64,000 bases of DNA from Neckera pumila (lineage: Eukaryota > Streptophyta > Bryopsida > Hypnales > Neckeraceae), in NCBI GenBank assembly GCA_963969595.1, contig OZ018410.1, positions 38,917,413 to 38,981,412 on the forward strand. Direction: 5' to 3'. A program made the translations under genes and the position numbers. The notes beneath the pieces were generated by a model. The model was not told the DNA's origin. It was given only the letters and a program-made list of their open reading frames with translations, and did not search any database. Positions 45,540 through 59,399 of the stretch are shown piece after piece (position 1 is the stretch's first letter; each line of letters begins with the position of its first letter).

Positions 45540-48500
45540 ATGAGAGGAATTTTACACTTGAGGAATCTATTTGCCCTCGGTTTGACGCCAGCATCCTCTG
45601 CAATTCCACGCTTCCAAGTCTCTTTTCTCTCTAATCGTGCTCCTGTCTCCTCTTACCAGCGCCTGTCCTCTTGCCTCATGACGAAGGTACATTTTCGCAG
45701 TTTTTGTGTTTTTGTGTTCAATCGCATATAGTCTGCAAGGGTTACCGTAATTTTCCAAGGGTCTGCAAGGGTTACTGTAATTTTCCAAGGATGCTTACTA
45801 GAAGTTGTGTGCAGGGAATGCATAGTGGGAAGCAACAATGGTTACCAAAGGCGAAAGTTGGGGCAGCTCACGTGTCTGCATCAGACATCGCTTCTGGATC
45901 CTCCCAAGCTCATGCTCCCTTGTCATATGAGGTTTCTGAAAAGAAGTCAGCGGATACTAGAAAGCATGGCTCAGTTGTGGATCAGCTAGCAGAGCTGCGT
46001 TTGGAGCCTGCAGAGACAGAGAGTACAGAAAAGAAAGAACATCAACACAAAGGAAAGAAAGGAGACACCGCTACACCTAAGAAAGTCAAGGGGACGGTGG
46101 CTCAAGCCCAGCTGCGAGCTACTTTTTATCCAAAGTTTGAGAATGAAAAGTCTGATCAAGAGGTGACTACAATCACGCTATTGGTTATCCAGCTAGCGAG
46201 ACGCCATCATGTGCCTAAACTTGGCTAAGCACGCGTGATTGTTGAGTGTCGGATTGCATGATTTTGAGTCTCTTTATATTCTTTTCTTATTGTTTGTGCA
46301 GTCAGCTTGCTTGCTTTCATGAATGGAGTAGCTTGTTAATGCAACATTAGCAATGACATTCGGTTTCTTTGCCTCTGGGAATGGACCTCATGCATCCCGA
46401 TTTTTAAAGTGCTAAAGCATAGGTTTCGTTAACGGTTGTGCATGTTTGAGTCAAGAGATTATTCCGCCAATTGAATTGTGTTTGTGTGCAGGTGAGAATG
46501 AGGATGCAGGAGGTGGTTGGTGCTGGGCTTGGAGTCTTGGAGGTAATCTTACAGTTCTCTACTTAGGTTTTCTGAATGTCCTCTTGCAGAACTGGCTTTA
46601 ACTGGTGATCACGAAAGCTCTCCACCTTGTTGTTTTTAACGCTATTTTTGGGAGCTTTATGGAGGGTTAAATGGTGATCAGACTTTCTGGCAAACTGCTC
46701 ATGTTTATCTCTCCAAATAGGCTAAAATATAATCTATAAGGAAAAAAATCTAAAAAAAAAAATTAATTTTTTTGCGCAGGTCACCATGAAACATTCTGGT
46801 TCACTGTTCCTTTATGCTGGTGACAATGGAGGAGCTTTCGCAAAAAACAGCTATGGAAATCTGTGAGTAAACTATCTATGACGTGGCACTGTCTTCAACG
46901 TGTCGAGACTTTTATAGAAGGATAGCACATGCACTTGCATTTCAATCATTGTTACATCATCTTCGATCTCCAATATCTGATGTGTCACATGTTGTTGACT
47001 TAGGTACACAGCAGTAGGTGTCTATGTCTTGGGAAGCGCTCTCCGGGAAGCATGGGGGGCACATGCAGGTCAAAAACAACGAGAGTTCAACGCGTATCTC
47101 AAGGTTTGTTTACATGTTTTGAATCACGTCCTGGCTATCAGAAGAGTGAGCTCATTGCTCACTGTTTGGCAAATGCAGTTGACTATTCACTTGGATCTGG
47201 ACTAATTTGGAAACGATCACTCAACCTGTGCCATTACAAATTTGTTCCTCGTTGTGATCCACATAGCATGATCTCATACTTGTGATTCTTGACTTTTAAA
47301 GAAGACAACTAAATATGGCTTGACGGTTCAACTTCACCTGGATGTAGATGAATGCTTGAAATATCTTATATTGCAGGAGCATCGTATTTGCATTGGGATG
47401 GAGCTAGTAACTGCAGTGTTAGGCGATCATGGACAACGCCCTTTGCATGATTATGGTATGTTTCTATTTTCAGCATCTCTATTTTCACTCTATTTTTAAT
47501 AAAATTTTGTAGCAATTGTAATTTGGTGTTGCTTTCTTATCAAGAGGTCAACGAGATTGCTGGTAGAGACTGTCGGCTTGTTCACTCAACGTCAAATTGG
47601 TCATTGCTGCAGTGGTTCTGAGGTCATATTGCTTTTGTGGGTGTGAGCAGTGGTGGTTACAGCAGTGACAAAATTGGACGGGCGCCCCCACTTCCAATCT
47701 ACCCCTGATGTGATTGCTTTCTGTCATCAATGGCGACTGCCAACAAATCAATATTGGTTATTTTCCTCTAAGTAAGTTATCTTTCACTGCATATTCCCTC
47801 CTTGTTTGGCATCTGTTCATGATTGTATCCCTTACAGGTGGAGGTTAGTTGCAGAGTGCGCGACATGTTGACGTCCCTCCTGGTTGACTATGTCTGCAAT
47901 TTGCGTTGTCTCCATTTTTTAATCTATTCATGTTGAGGCATTACACATCGATTCAATTTAAATGTGTTGGATCTACTTTTCTGTCTTGAAAGGTATTCAG
48001 ACATGGTATGATGGCTAGATTTTGGTCTGTAGCTCAAATCTTTCTTTGCAATACTGTTCACAATTCGAGTATGCAAGTGAGAACCTGTGCAATCGTCGGT
48101 CTATGCTATATGGTGTTCTGTGGTTTGTATGGTGCAGAGATTCTGTCACCTCGTTCTTCACCGCCTATGATGCACTCTGTGAGGAAGGATTGGCAGGGAA
48201 TGTTACGCATGTTTTGACTGACATTGCCGATACTTATTTGCCAGGTGTGTATCTGACTTTCGTCTTGTTACATAACATTATTATCCTATGAAGATGGGGC
48301 GTCATTGGTGAATATTGCAGTTGAGACAGGTGCAGCTTGCTGGTCTCTATTTGCTTATGGTTATGAGTCTGACAACCTTCAGAATATTCTGCCTCTAGCC
48401 AATTACTGCGGGAAATTACTTGACTTGCTTAATAATGTATGTAGTCATGAAGTCTTTCCTTGCTAGTTCAGCATTGGTAACCACGTGGGTCGCTTGTTTT

Positions 48501-51500
48501 GAAACTCCTATCCTCATTTCCAAGCACGATGATTCTGTATTTGTCTTAATTAGAATGGCAATGATGTCACTTGTGTGGTATTCCAGCAACCAAGAGACAT
48601 GAGGATATTCAAGGAGAGATCCTTGAAGGACTTGTGGCACGTATTGTGGCTCCTGAGAGTGTAACAAACTTAAGCGAAATGCTTGTTCGGTTTCCACGTC
48701 CTCCATCCCCTGAAGGTAAGTTTATTTGATTCAATTGACTATATTCCTGGCTAACGCCTTATTATGACGTTCATTCATGTTAAGAAAATGTGGTATTAGT
48801 AAGCATAGCCAAAAATGAATAAACTGCAGCTATCAGATGTCAAGGGATTTTTTTATTGGAACCGAGTTTATAAACGACATTTTGCAACGTCCTGCTCTAA
48901 TAGCTTTCTCTGTGATTAATGCAACTCACAGGTTCGTTTAATATCAAAGGTGAATTACTGAAATCGTTGCCTTTTGTGCAGCTTTTGTGTGTGGGCAAGG
49001 ACTGCGTGAAATATGTTCGTCTAATCGAGATAGTGAAAAAAAGGTACATAAAGCTGGCCTCAAAGTCTTTAGTACTATGAGAGTAAGAACTGGCTACTAA
49101 TCACGGATGGTCTTCTATCTTCACATGTCCTTTATCCGTTTCTTCACCAACATATAGATATTTACGTCTATTCCCATGGCATCTGTATTTTGCTTCAGAA
49201 CTAATTTGGCATGTGGTCTTTGTTGCAGCAAGTCAAAGCCCTTCTGAAAGCTGTAGGCCCAGACTTTTGCTCTGACTTGACGGACTGGCTTGAGGATAAA
49301 GTTGCAGAGCATGACAGTGCAAAGAAGAGTCGTTTGTACCCGATGTTAGAAACCTTTCTACACTCAACACCTACAGATTATCCTACAAGGAAACTTCAAG
49401 TATATATCCCTCTCTTGTTTCTTGGTTGAAATCGTGCAATTAATAAATTATCATTCTTTGTTTATAGTTCTTTCTCAACAGTAATTATGTTACGAGTGAC
49501 TTATCCTTTACAAATTTTTTATTCAAAGTTTTTGGATTTTATCATGCAGATCACATGATAGACTCTGTTTTTGAGTATTCAGTATACTGCCAGCATGCTC
49601 ATACTCATCATAAAATATTTTCGTTGTTTAGGAGATGATTCAGGTGATTCACAAGTCAAAACTACCTGTTCGCTTCAAGTGCAACACAAATTCGTCCGGG
49701 CAAGGTTCCAATGTCCTTGAAAATATTGTTTCGCAATTTAAGATGACAGTGCATGTCTACACTGACAGTGCATTCCGGCGGTACCAAAAAGAAATGAGGT
49801 ATCGCACTGACCTTCTTTGTTTTCAAGTCCGTTTTTCCACATGGAAAATTTGCGGTTGGATTTTCACCTTTGCCAGAGGACCTGCTGGTGTTCATTTTGC
49901 CAAATACATCTCTTTAGAGTTACGTCTTCTGACTTGTAGTAGAATAAGTCTTAGTACACTACCCCATGTCTGCTATTGAACATGGTCATTGTGTCAAACA
50001 ATTGTCGGCTTGTCTATAATTGTCAGAAGTTTTTTCTGGTAGCATTTTGGTTTTATCTTTTCTTGCTCATTATCCTAAAGCTGTTTGTGTTCTGCAGTAA
50101 GCACCCAGGTTTATGGCCTTTGTACAGAGGTATGTTCCGTTATTCTGAATATTGCAGCACGTACTTAAATCAGTAACATTGAATATTGCTCTAATTGCAG
50201 TATGAAGTACTCCGTATTAAAATTTACAGTGTACAAGGTGCGATAGATGTAGGTTGAATTTAATGCCACGAGTATCCAGTCTTTTTTTTCAGAACAGAAG
50301 TTGAAGCGAGTGAGGGCTAGATACTGATGTAAGATTTTGATTCCTTCAATTTCATGATTATTAAAAGATTCCATTGCAGGATTTTTCGTGGATGTGCGTG
50401 TATTCGATGGCAGCGCTGTTCCAGCGACAGTGGACTTGAATAGCCGTGGAGATGATATTGATGAAGAAAGAAGAGGCCGTGGTGAATGTGGCCAAGATGA
50501 TTCAGTCGATGAAACGCAAAACTTGATGTTGAAGTTGAAATTTCTGCCGTATAAGGTGATCTTTAAAGACGTAACTACTAGTGTGTCTTCATATAGAGAT
50601 TCAAGTTCGTGAAAGTAAATTAGTTGTAAGTTGCCCTTTCCAACGCTAGTCCTTATCACAGGGATCATTGAGGAATACGATTTGCCAATGCTGAGTCTCT
50701 AATGTTCAGAAGACCTTTTGGGGAGCAGTTGATCATTTCAAGTTGGATCCATAATTTGGTGTCTGTCCAATGCAGATCCGTACATTCCTTATACGTAATG
50801 GCATAGGAACGCTCTTCGATAAAGGCACGGCGGATTACAAACAATACTTTACCAGGTGCATTGATATTTTCGTTTTCCATCACTTGGAACACCTTCTGAG
50901 GTGAAACCTGCTGGCGGTTGTACATTGTTCTTCTAACTTGACGTCTTAGTAATTCCGTTGATTGTCTTCTAGGGACTTGCTGACTGACATAGATCTTCAA
51001 TTAGCTTGGTATTCTATAATTTTTTTGTTGCAAGAATCAAGTAACCGTGAGGCCTGACGAAGATATTGATGCTGTCACTATGTTACAGACAAATGAAAAC
51101 ATGGGGCACTTCACCAGAAAAACAGGAGGAGTTGACGAAGCTTCTTAATGAATGGTAAATCATCAACTGTGTATCTTTGTATTCAGTACTTTCGAAGTTG
51201 ATGGGCTCAGGGCTTCTTTGATGTCTTGTCCCCACAATGTTCTTGAACTGAGACTTCTTAAGTCTCCTTCGAGTCCAACCCTAGTTTTCTTGTTGTGCTT
51301 TCCTTTAACCTCCTATTAGTATTAAATGGAGTATATCCTACCGTTATAGAAGACCGGTAACTCAATTTTTCAATCAATTCAAATGTTGGTGGCATAGAAT
51401 AAGGGGTATGGAGTTTTGAAGATGATCATGAATTCATCCAACTTGCATTAGAAACAAAGTGAATTGTATCCCATGAGACTAGTTGAAACATTGAAAATTT

Positions 51501-54500
51501 TAAACCAAAATCAAATTCAAAGCCCGCTTAAGGTATTGAATTGTTCCTAATCCATCTTGTGACCAAAAGAGAAAGATTGAACCAAATAGAGTATGAATCA
51601 TCAAATGAAGCCACATTGAATTTCATGGTCTATTTTGTTCTATCCTCTTTTCTTTTGTACCAAGATGGATTAAAAACGATTTTGTTCCTACTTTAGAAGG
51701 GCTTTGAAATTAGATATACTTTTGAAGTTTCAATGTTTCAATTAGTCTCATGGGATATAATTAACTTTGATTCTCATGCAACTTTCAAAGTTGGATAAAC
51801 CCATGACCAACTTCCAACATTTGTGTCTTTATTCTCTGTCACCAATGTTGGAATTGTTTAGAATATTTAGTTTGGAGGGGTGCATGTACTCTTCAACGAT
51901 GGAATGTACTCCTTAATTATGAATACACCTTCTTATTGGAAGTCAATGAAAACATAACATGAAAACTAGAGTTGGACGGGACTTAAAAGGATATCTCAAT
52001 TTTACTGGGTGATATTCTCAAATTCGTTTAAGTTGTGTTTAGAAAATCATGTGTTCTGGACATTTGTACGTTAAACTACGAATCTTCTAGTCATAAATCT
52101 CATCATTAAATTAGTGATTGTCTACATACATGAGCGACTTTTGCCGAAATATTTGTAGGTCACTGCAAGATCTTCACGAAAAGAGGCATTGGTCGCCGCA
52201 AGTATGCTTTGGTCAATTTAATGATAATAACACAGTACGTGTCATTTTTTGAGATCTTGCGATGCTCCTTCTTTGCAGGGCTGGTTATATTAAGAAGAAA
52301 TTGAGCGGAAAAAGGCTAAGCAGTAACACGTATTTAACTGAAGCAGAACCTTTCCTGAAGCAATTCGCTGAACGTAATCTGAAGAATCAAAAGTTGGTTG
52401 GTGCAGCGGGAGTAGATATTGATGTCAGTGATTTCTTAGCAGCCCAGCATATCGATGAGGATGAGTATGTTTCGGAAGATGAACATGCACCTGCTCCAAC
52501 TGCACCCGCCCATCCTGTTCCAGCCGTCAAAGCTCAAGGAATGCTCGTCTTTTTCCCTGGTACTCGCCACTTTCATTTGTTCTGTCCCTCTTTGATGGGT
52601 CGGGAAAGAGCAATAAACAGGAAGCAGTTCAATTTTCTTCTTCTGTTTTTTATATCAAGGCTATGTGCCGTCCATCTTCTGAATACAGTGAGCACCCTAC
52701 TCTTACTTAGTTTGTTTTGACCTTTAATGCAATGGTTGACTCTCAGGATTGCCTGGCTGTGCCAAGTCTGCACTCTGTAAAGTAATTCTGACTTCGACAT
52801 TTGAACTTCCCATGCACAGCCTCATGGGTGACATGATATCGGGTACGTTGCTCAGTTTTTTTAATGAAAATCTGAAGACCAAAACTATTCTTGCGTGAAT
52901 CCCTTAGAGTAAATAAATGGCAATCTGCTTTGACATATTTAAGTTTGTTAGTATATTTGCAGAAGGAACACTGACATTGGTTCCCTCATATTGGTTTTGT
53001 TTAGGAAAGTATTGGCCAAAGCTAAAAAATGAAAGGGTTAAGAAACCCCATCGGATTACTTTTGCTGATAAGAATGCACCAAACAAGGAGGTCTGGCAGA
53101 CTGTAAGTTATTCAGCGCATGGATTCTTGGATCTTTGTTCTTCTACATAAATATTTTGGTGGGGATAAAAGATCTTCACGTGCTCTATTGCCATTTTTTT
53201 TTATGGAGGGAAGATATTACACAAAGATTTCTGACTCTGATTTTCTTCAAATGGACATTGGCAGATTGAGAACATATGCACTGCCACTAAGGCAATTGGT
53301 GTACCCATTGTACCTGAATCAGAAGGTCTTTCTATCCCTCAGACATTTGAATCCTTTTTGTTGGGTTTTTATTATTCAGCTCAATCTTATGTTAGTTTTC
53401 TTCTTCAGTCTAGAGGAGCTTTTGAGATCTCAAGTGCCTATTGGTGGGAACTGAGCAGGTTCAGGGCTTAATCCGTACTCGCTCGATGTACTGGCAATCT
53501 TTATGTATAGAGTCTTACAGCGGACCAACCACCCGGTACAGCTTTCAGGAGACTGCAGAATTATTTTTGATCCTTTCCACGTCGTGCTTGATGATCTGGA
53601 AACGGTCTTGATTGTTGAATGTAACCATTTGAACCATCGTAAGTTTCTCACATGTTGCTACCTACAGGGAAAATTGGACAAAAATACACCAAATCCTGGA
53701 TATGTGTTGCTGATGTTTTACAACTTGTATGATGGCATGGTAAGAACTCTCAAGAAGCATTGTAACTCTCGTAGTTAGAAAGTAACTTTCTGAATAATAT
53801 AGTCTCGGGACAAAACTGCTCCTCGAGACCGTTGACGCAAGTTCTTCACACTATGTTTCATTAGCTTCCTTGACCAACATGACCTTCTGATGGTTCTCAT
53901 TCACGTGGTTTACATTTCGCATGTCCACCCGCAAGTAATAATTTGTTCGTGTAATATGTTGGAAGGATGATATTAAGTAGCACTGACCTGAAGCAGCACA
54001 TAGCAATGCGAAGTAATTTGAGGAAGTATATATGTGCTGACTCTTCATGAATGCTTTGCAGTAGATGACCAATCGCTCTGTTGTTACTAAGCTAGTGACT
54101 CGGGTGGCCTTGTTCAGGACCGCAAGGAGTTTGAAGAGGAATTGGAACATCAATTTGGTCGAATCTTGAAAATGCCAGTGCTTAAAAAGAACAGGTCAGT
54201 TGAGATGGTGTAGCTAGAAGCACGAATGGGATTCCATTATCTTTACTTGTGGTGTCCTCACTGTCTTTTCAGGACTAGCTAGGTTGTAGAATAGCCATTT
54301 TGCATCCATTTGTTTGCAGATCAGTAAGTTTCAATTAAATTCATGACTTTATTGTTGATTTGAAGTGGGTGATAGAGTGATAGTCCTGAGTATTGAGCGT
54401 TCCATAAATATCTTCGTTAACTGATTTTGGTCCCTGGTTTTAAAGACCGGTTTACAATATTAAAGTACAAATATGGCAGGAAATCATTACCCACTGCTGT

Positions 54501-56095
54501 GAAGAACGTCATTGAAGAGGGTCTAGACCTTTACACACGGCACTCGAATATGCATGGAAGGTAAGAGTGACCTTTGAGTTCATTATGTAGGACTGATGTT
54601 GTATGAGTGCTGATCAGTGTGTCATAAGTTTCAAATACGTTGTATATTGCCATCTTTATCTTTAAGAAATACAATTGGACACGATCTCATGGTGGCTGCT
54701 TAATTTTACTAGCTGATCCCTTGGGTTTGTTGTGATCTTGAGTCGTTCAATTCATACACTGCACTTACACTGAGAGATTTAGAATTGAATTCTTAGCTAA
54801 GAATTACCTGTTGCGTTTTTTTGCAGGTTAGAGAGTCTCCATGGCTCCCTTAAAGATGAATGGATGAGATGGGAAAAGAACCTGAAGGAAACGCTATTAG
54901 CGCATAGGGACTATCTTCTTGAAGTTCAGGTAGTTCTTCCTAACAAGTATTAAGCTGTGCTGATTTTTCTTTTTCCGGCCATTGCAACATCAGGATTTTA
55001 TGAAGAACACCATCCACAACGCCAAGTATATCTCACCATCATTCCTAAATTTATACTTCTCTGCTTTTGTGATAGGTACCCTTTCAAACTGTAGTCGAAG
55101 TTGTGCAGCAGCAACTGACAGCCATTGCTAGTGGTGACTTCACTATGCATGTTCCAACAATCAAGGAGGAACGATCTTTCAAAACATTCAGATTTGTTGC
55201 TGTGGCCCTAAATACCGATCAAGTTTTGGACATTTTGCAAGAGGTGTGTCTTCAGTGGATTTGTTGGTGTGCCACTGGCTCTAGATGGTTTTTTTTTTTG
55301 CTATAGCAATCTAAATGGTTCTGTAGATTTACTTGTTGGTTTGAGGATTGCATAATCTGGATTATTAATGGTTGGGGAATGTTTTTATGTATATATGAAA
55401 GGGAACCACCACCTCAACTTGAGTAAGTAAATTAGACCGGATAAACGTGAATCACAATATAATATTGACTTAATTTTAACTCTGCAGATGAGAGTGCAAA
55501 ATCCTCAAGTGGAAGCCATGCTCTCATTGAAGCACTTGAAAGGGTTTCTAGGTTCAGCACACATTACATTGGCACATAAAACTTCTCATGGAGCAGCTGC
55601 GTTGGCAGCATATGCTCCTTTGCGTGGTACTGAAACTCAACTGCAGTTAACTGCTCTCCTCTTCTCCGAGAAGTTGGCTGCTTTGGAAGTCCACCTTACA
55701 CCCAATTCAGTATCTTCAAAGAACGAGTGGCCTCATTTAACGGTACTGAAATAAACAACTCTACCTATCCGATGTGGTCCTCGTGTACTATGCAGGTCGC
55801 TCCAAGATTGCCAAGCTTCTTTTTAATTCACTGGAATGTATTTGCTTGCAATTGCAGTTTACAAGACTGTGAGTCATTGGGGCTGACGAATCGATGTAGA
55901 TTTCCTATGCAATTACAGAGTATTGTATTCCAAGTCTTGAATTGCCAACGCGTATCTTTTTTGCAGGTCTGGACTGGTCCTGGAATGCAAGCCAAGGACG
56001 CGAACATGCTGCCACAGTTGGTGGAAACCGGTGAAGCTAAACGTGTCGGTTTAGAAGAACCAGTCACCTTAACCGGACTGATCAACTTCTACTGA
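45540..56095 (+). CDS. RLG1: Plant tRNA ligase (RNL/RLG1)
   Basis: 28 coding exons with GT-AG borders and consistent phases: 45540-45686, 45815-46162, 46492-46542, 46780-46862, 47004-47103, 47377-47455, 47651-47771, 48138-48244, 48587-48715, 48982-49043, 49229-49399, 49632-49798, 50098-50129, 50380-50555, 50776-50855, 51089-51154, 52279-52559, 52747-52842, 53005-53102, 53265-53325, 53459-53535, 53668-53739, 54118-54194, 54480-54560, 54827-54929, 55076-55243, 55488-55742, 55967-56095. Total 3,417 nt, 1,138 residues (Arabidopsis 1,104). The enzyme heals and seals tRNA halves after intron removal and joins bZIP60 mRNA in the unfolded-protein response. Domains: adenylyltransferase with KHSG (nucleotidyl Lys186), 'LVTAVLGDHGQRPL' and 'GEILEGLVARIV'; polynucleotide kinase with P-loop GLPGCAKS (734-741); and a 2H phosphodiesterase with HIT (1036-1038) and HLT (1094-1096). 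Residues 1-49 look like an organelle transit peptide; a second in-frame ATG is at 45678. Confidence 0.96.
45731..45790 (+). repeat. 30-bp unit, two copies, in tRNA ligase intron 1
   Basis: The unit 'gtctgcaagggttac(c/t)g' plus 'taattttccaagg' occurs twice head to tail with one difference, between the first two coding exons. Confidence 0.85.
51155..52278 (+). other. Long tRNA ligase intron 16
   Basis: At 1.1 kb this is the longest intron of the gene; most others are 100-450 bp. Its centre is AT-rich, and paired stretches such as 'aacttgcattagaaacaaagtgaattgtatcccatgagact' (split across 51439-51480) reappear inverted near 51745-51785. This suggests an inserted foldback repeat, now diverged. 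Confidence 0.5.
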
Positions 56096-56701
56096 AAATC
56101 CGAAGGTATTTTAGCAATGGTGTGAATTTTGGGTTCGTTGTATATTTCAAGAAGGTTTCCTTGTACTGTTGCTGTTGCCAAGAGTGACATCAAAATTTAT
56201 GATTGAAAATCTTTCCAAGTCTTTGTACCGTGAACCTCTAAGCTGTTTCTATAATCAGCTGAACGTGGAACTGGGAGAAACAGTCAGGTTTTAGTTGCGA
56301 AATCCATTTAGAAGGAGCAAGCCTATGTAATTTTGTACGATTTACTGCCACTTTTTTGAATTGAGAGACGGGATATTTTGTGGCGCAGCTCACTTGGAAG
56401 CATCTGATATATGGTTTTACATGTCAGTGCCCTCCTCAGCCTGCTTTTTCCAGCCAACATGTCTCGAACACAGAGTACTCACAATAATTCAAATCTATCA
56501 ATTCTATGGAATTTTTAGGTCCTGATATATCATTTTCATTGATCGATTACAAGGGATTACTTTTCATGAGATTTGTTGTTCATGTATTACAACCAGATCC
56601 TTAGTGTAGCGATTGCATTTTTGTAATCTGATGTACTGTACTGTACAGTCGGGTACAGGAACCTTACGAATTTTGGCATCCTGTTGAGATTTGGTGAACT
56701 T
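56096..56701. other. 3' flank of the tRNA ligase gene
   Basis: The stretch should contain the 3' UTR (T-rich signals near 56140-56220). No further exon or gene is visible. Confidence 0.45.
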
Positions 56702-57220
56702 TGGGAGGTCGGTGTATGCTAAAAAATGAACGGAATTTCAAATCGTAAATTGCATTGGAATCACACTTAAGTCTACTTTAAAATCATTGCAAATATACAT
56801 ATGTAATTAAAAATCATACAAAAAGCTTGATGTCTTCTATACACTATCTACCATCTAGTGTTGCCACCCTTTGTGAAACTTACAACTAGTATTTAATGGT
56901 CCATATTAGAAATGAGTCTTCATAATTGTTTTAGAGATACTTGATCTCATACCACTTGAATTTCTTGTATGATTTCTTGCTTCTCCTTCACCCCATTGCA
57001 AAAATCTTTGACTATCTTCTAAAGGTTCTTTATGAAATGGCACATAGTGTATGAAAGACATCCAAATTGTTGTATGATTTTAAATGATTCATTTTTACTT
57101 GTTGTGAAGTTGACATGCACTTCATTGCAATTCCAACACAATTTGCAATTTCAAAATCAAATCATTTTTGAGCATGCTAGAGCTTCTTGAAGTTGATGAA
57201 CTTTCTAGTGAAAATTGCCT
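56702..57220. repeat. Dispersed repeat, copy 2
   Basis: Same order and orientation as 20839-21420, beginning 'tgggaggt...aaaatgaacggaa' and ending 'gagcatgctagagcttcttgaag'. The 68-bp internal array is not expanded here, and this copy carries extra bases around 56830-56900. Confidence 0.7.
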
Positions 57221-59399
57221 GAAAAGTTCGTAAGGTTCCTGTACCCAACTATACTTTTGTCAAGATCATTCCACTTCTGATATCAACATAATGCTACTCT
57301 TGGTATAACTCTCAACACTACCACCCTGTTGACACCAATGAACAAAACTGACTACCAAAATCTAGCTTTTTTTCAAGCATTGCCATTCTTAGCTGTAAAA
57401 AGTCAAGGAGCCAAATAGTGAGCCAGATAGTGGGTTTAGAGGGTAACAAACCACCCATAGTCGATGACTTAAACAATTTCCAAATACATCGTAAGTAGTA
57501 TGAGGCAATGCAAATTTTTGCCAAGTAGAAAGATAGGAATTATGGGGACTACAAATTTTCCATAATTTTATTTCCAAAATTGAAATTACTATGATTTTTG
57601 GGAGCCAAAAAGTTGTTTGGACAAACAGCCAATGTCTAAATTCTTTCAATTCCTGATTATTCAAGAACTACTTTCTTGCTCACTACTTCCTATTTTCTTG
57701 CTCACCACTTCTTGTGCAATGTAGTGCAATTTAGAATATATGTCATAACCTTATTAGTCTTTATTAGTCCCAACCTTGAAAAGGAGAAAAAACCACATTC
57801 TAAGCTTTGGTTGGAAATCTCTTCGAGCTTTGGTTGAAAATATTAACTGCATCTTACAAGTTGGATATGGCTCCTTGATTAAGAATGGATGGTCCAACCT
57901 TACTTACACTAGTCTATTTTTACTTCTTAGCTATTCCATCTCAATCTTGATAGTCAAACTACAAGTTCTCATGTCCAAACTTATTGCTAGATAGGTGGAG
58001 TATTAGTAATTCATATATACAAATCTTAGAACTTTCATAATATATGGATTAAATTAGTGGAAGTGCCTAATTCAAGTGGGAATCCATTGGCCTTGAAATG
58101 TTGCATTTGAAACTAAGTGTGCATGATTTGGATTGCAATTAAGCTTAAAATGGGTATATATAGGTTGTAAGCAATAGTTCTTTGAGCTAACATATAACAG
58201 ATATTTCATTAAAATGGCGGTATTTCACAATCCTGTCACTTTTAGGTTTACAACGTGCGGGCTTTAGTGTACAATAGTGCTACATCTCATACTTGTAGGG
58301 TCAAAAGTGTATACCAGTTTTAACAAATTAATAAATAAATTGCCAAAAAAATGGCGCCATTTTCATGAATTATTTGTTATATACCTAAATGTGTGTCTCA
58401 ATTAGCAATTGAGTATTGTTTTTATTATTGAAATAGATGATTAGTTGTTTGGATCCTATGAAAGTCAAAAGGATATTTAAGATTTTTCCTTTACGTGCTT
58501 TCTGGACAACAAATGAGTAAGCTTTAAAAACTCAAAGTGCTAGAAATAGGTGTTTTCCAAGGTACCTTAGGTTTTTGGAAAGAATAGAGGGATTACAGGT
58601 GAAGCCCTAATTTGTAGAGTTTGCTTAACAAAATACTAACATTAGACTGAGCTCGCTATTATTAGCACTTATTTTATATTTCACTTTTCAAAACCAAAGC
58701 TGCATTTCAATTCTAGTTTATTAATTGTATTTGCCAATTTTTTTGATAAGTTTAGATTTAATTTACAAGCGATTTTATTGGAAAATCACTATTTGCAAAT
58801 AAATAGCAAAATCTCACTTACTCTAAATAGATTTTTATCAAATGCATTTAACTTGTTGTAGAATTGATGTTTAGTATGGTTCTAGTAAAAATATTAAAAC
58901 AAATATTCTCATTTTTTAGTACAAATGACTTCTTTAGACTATGAAAATATGTAGATTAATTGAATTCCATCAATGTTCATAGATTGCAAAATATAAAGTT
59001 AATGAAATAATTTCACATATTGATTAGCCACGTGTGGGACTAATTGCCATCAGCCTCTGAATTACTACATTGTCCAAAGCAAACGTTATTGAATAATAAG
59101 CCTCATAACTTTCATGTAAGCAATTTTTTTTTAAATTAACAAAATTGATATAAGCCCATCTCTGCGGTAACTAAAAATTTTAGATTCTTTAGTTCTAGAA
59201 TAACCTTCAAATATTAACAAGATTGCAAATACCATGAAACCAAATTTTAAACACATTTAATACTACAATTTGTTCAAGTTTTAAAATGTAGCTATCTCTA
59301 TTATGCACTCGGAAGGTAAACCTTCAAAATTTTAGAAAACTACGTCTGATAAAAAGTGGGGTCAATTTAATTCAATGATGGAAAAATTTCTAGTCTCTT
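57221..59399. other. AT-rich intergenic DNA
   Basis: No gene is supported. Hydrophobic frames at 57389-57664 and 57776-57994 lack domains. Positions 58190-58400 resemble the small MITE at 5015-5271. Confidence 0.5.

Noticed and set aside
48320..48435. Open block with splice sites inside a tRNA ligase intron
   Set aside because: It would insert 38 residues absent from the family, and its end phase does not match the next exon. At most it is a frame-breaking cryptic exon.
50665..51000. 111-residue antisense frame that looks protein-like
   Set aside because: It lies opposite a well-supported tRNA ligase exon (50776-50855) and its flanking introns; the sense strand matches the family, so this is a shadow.
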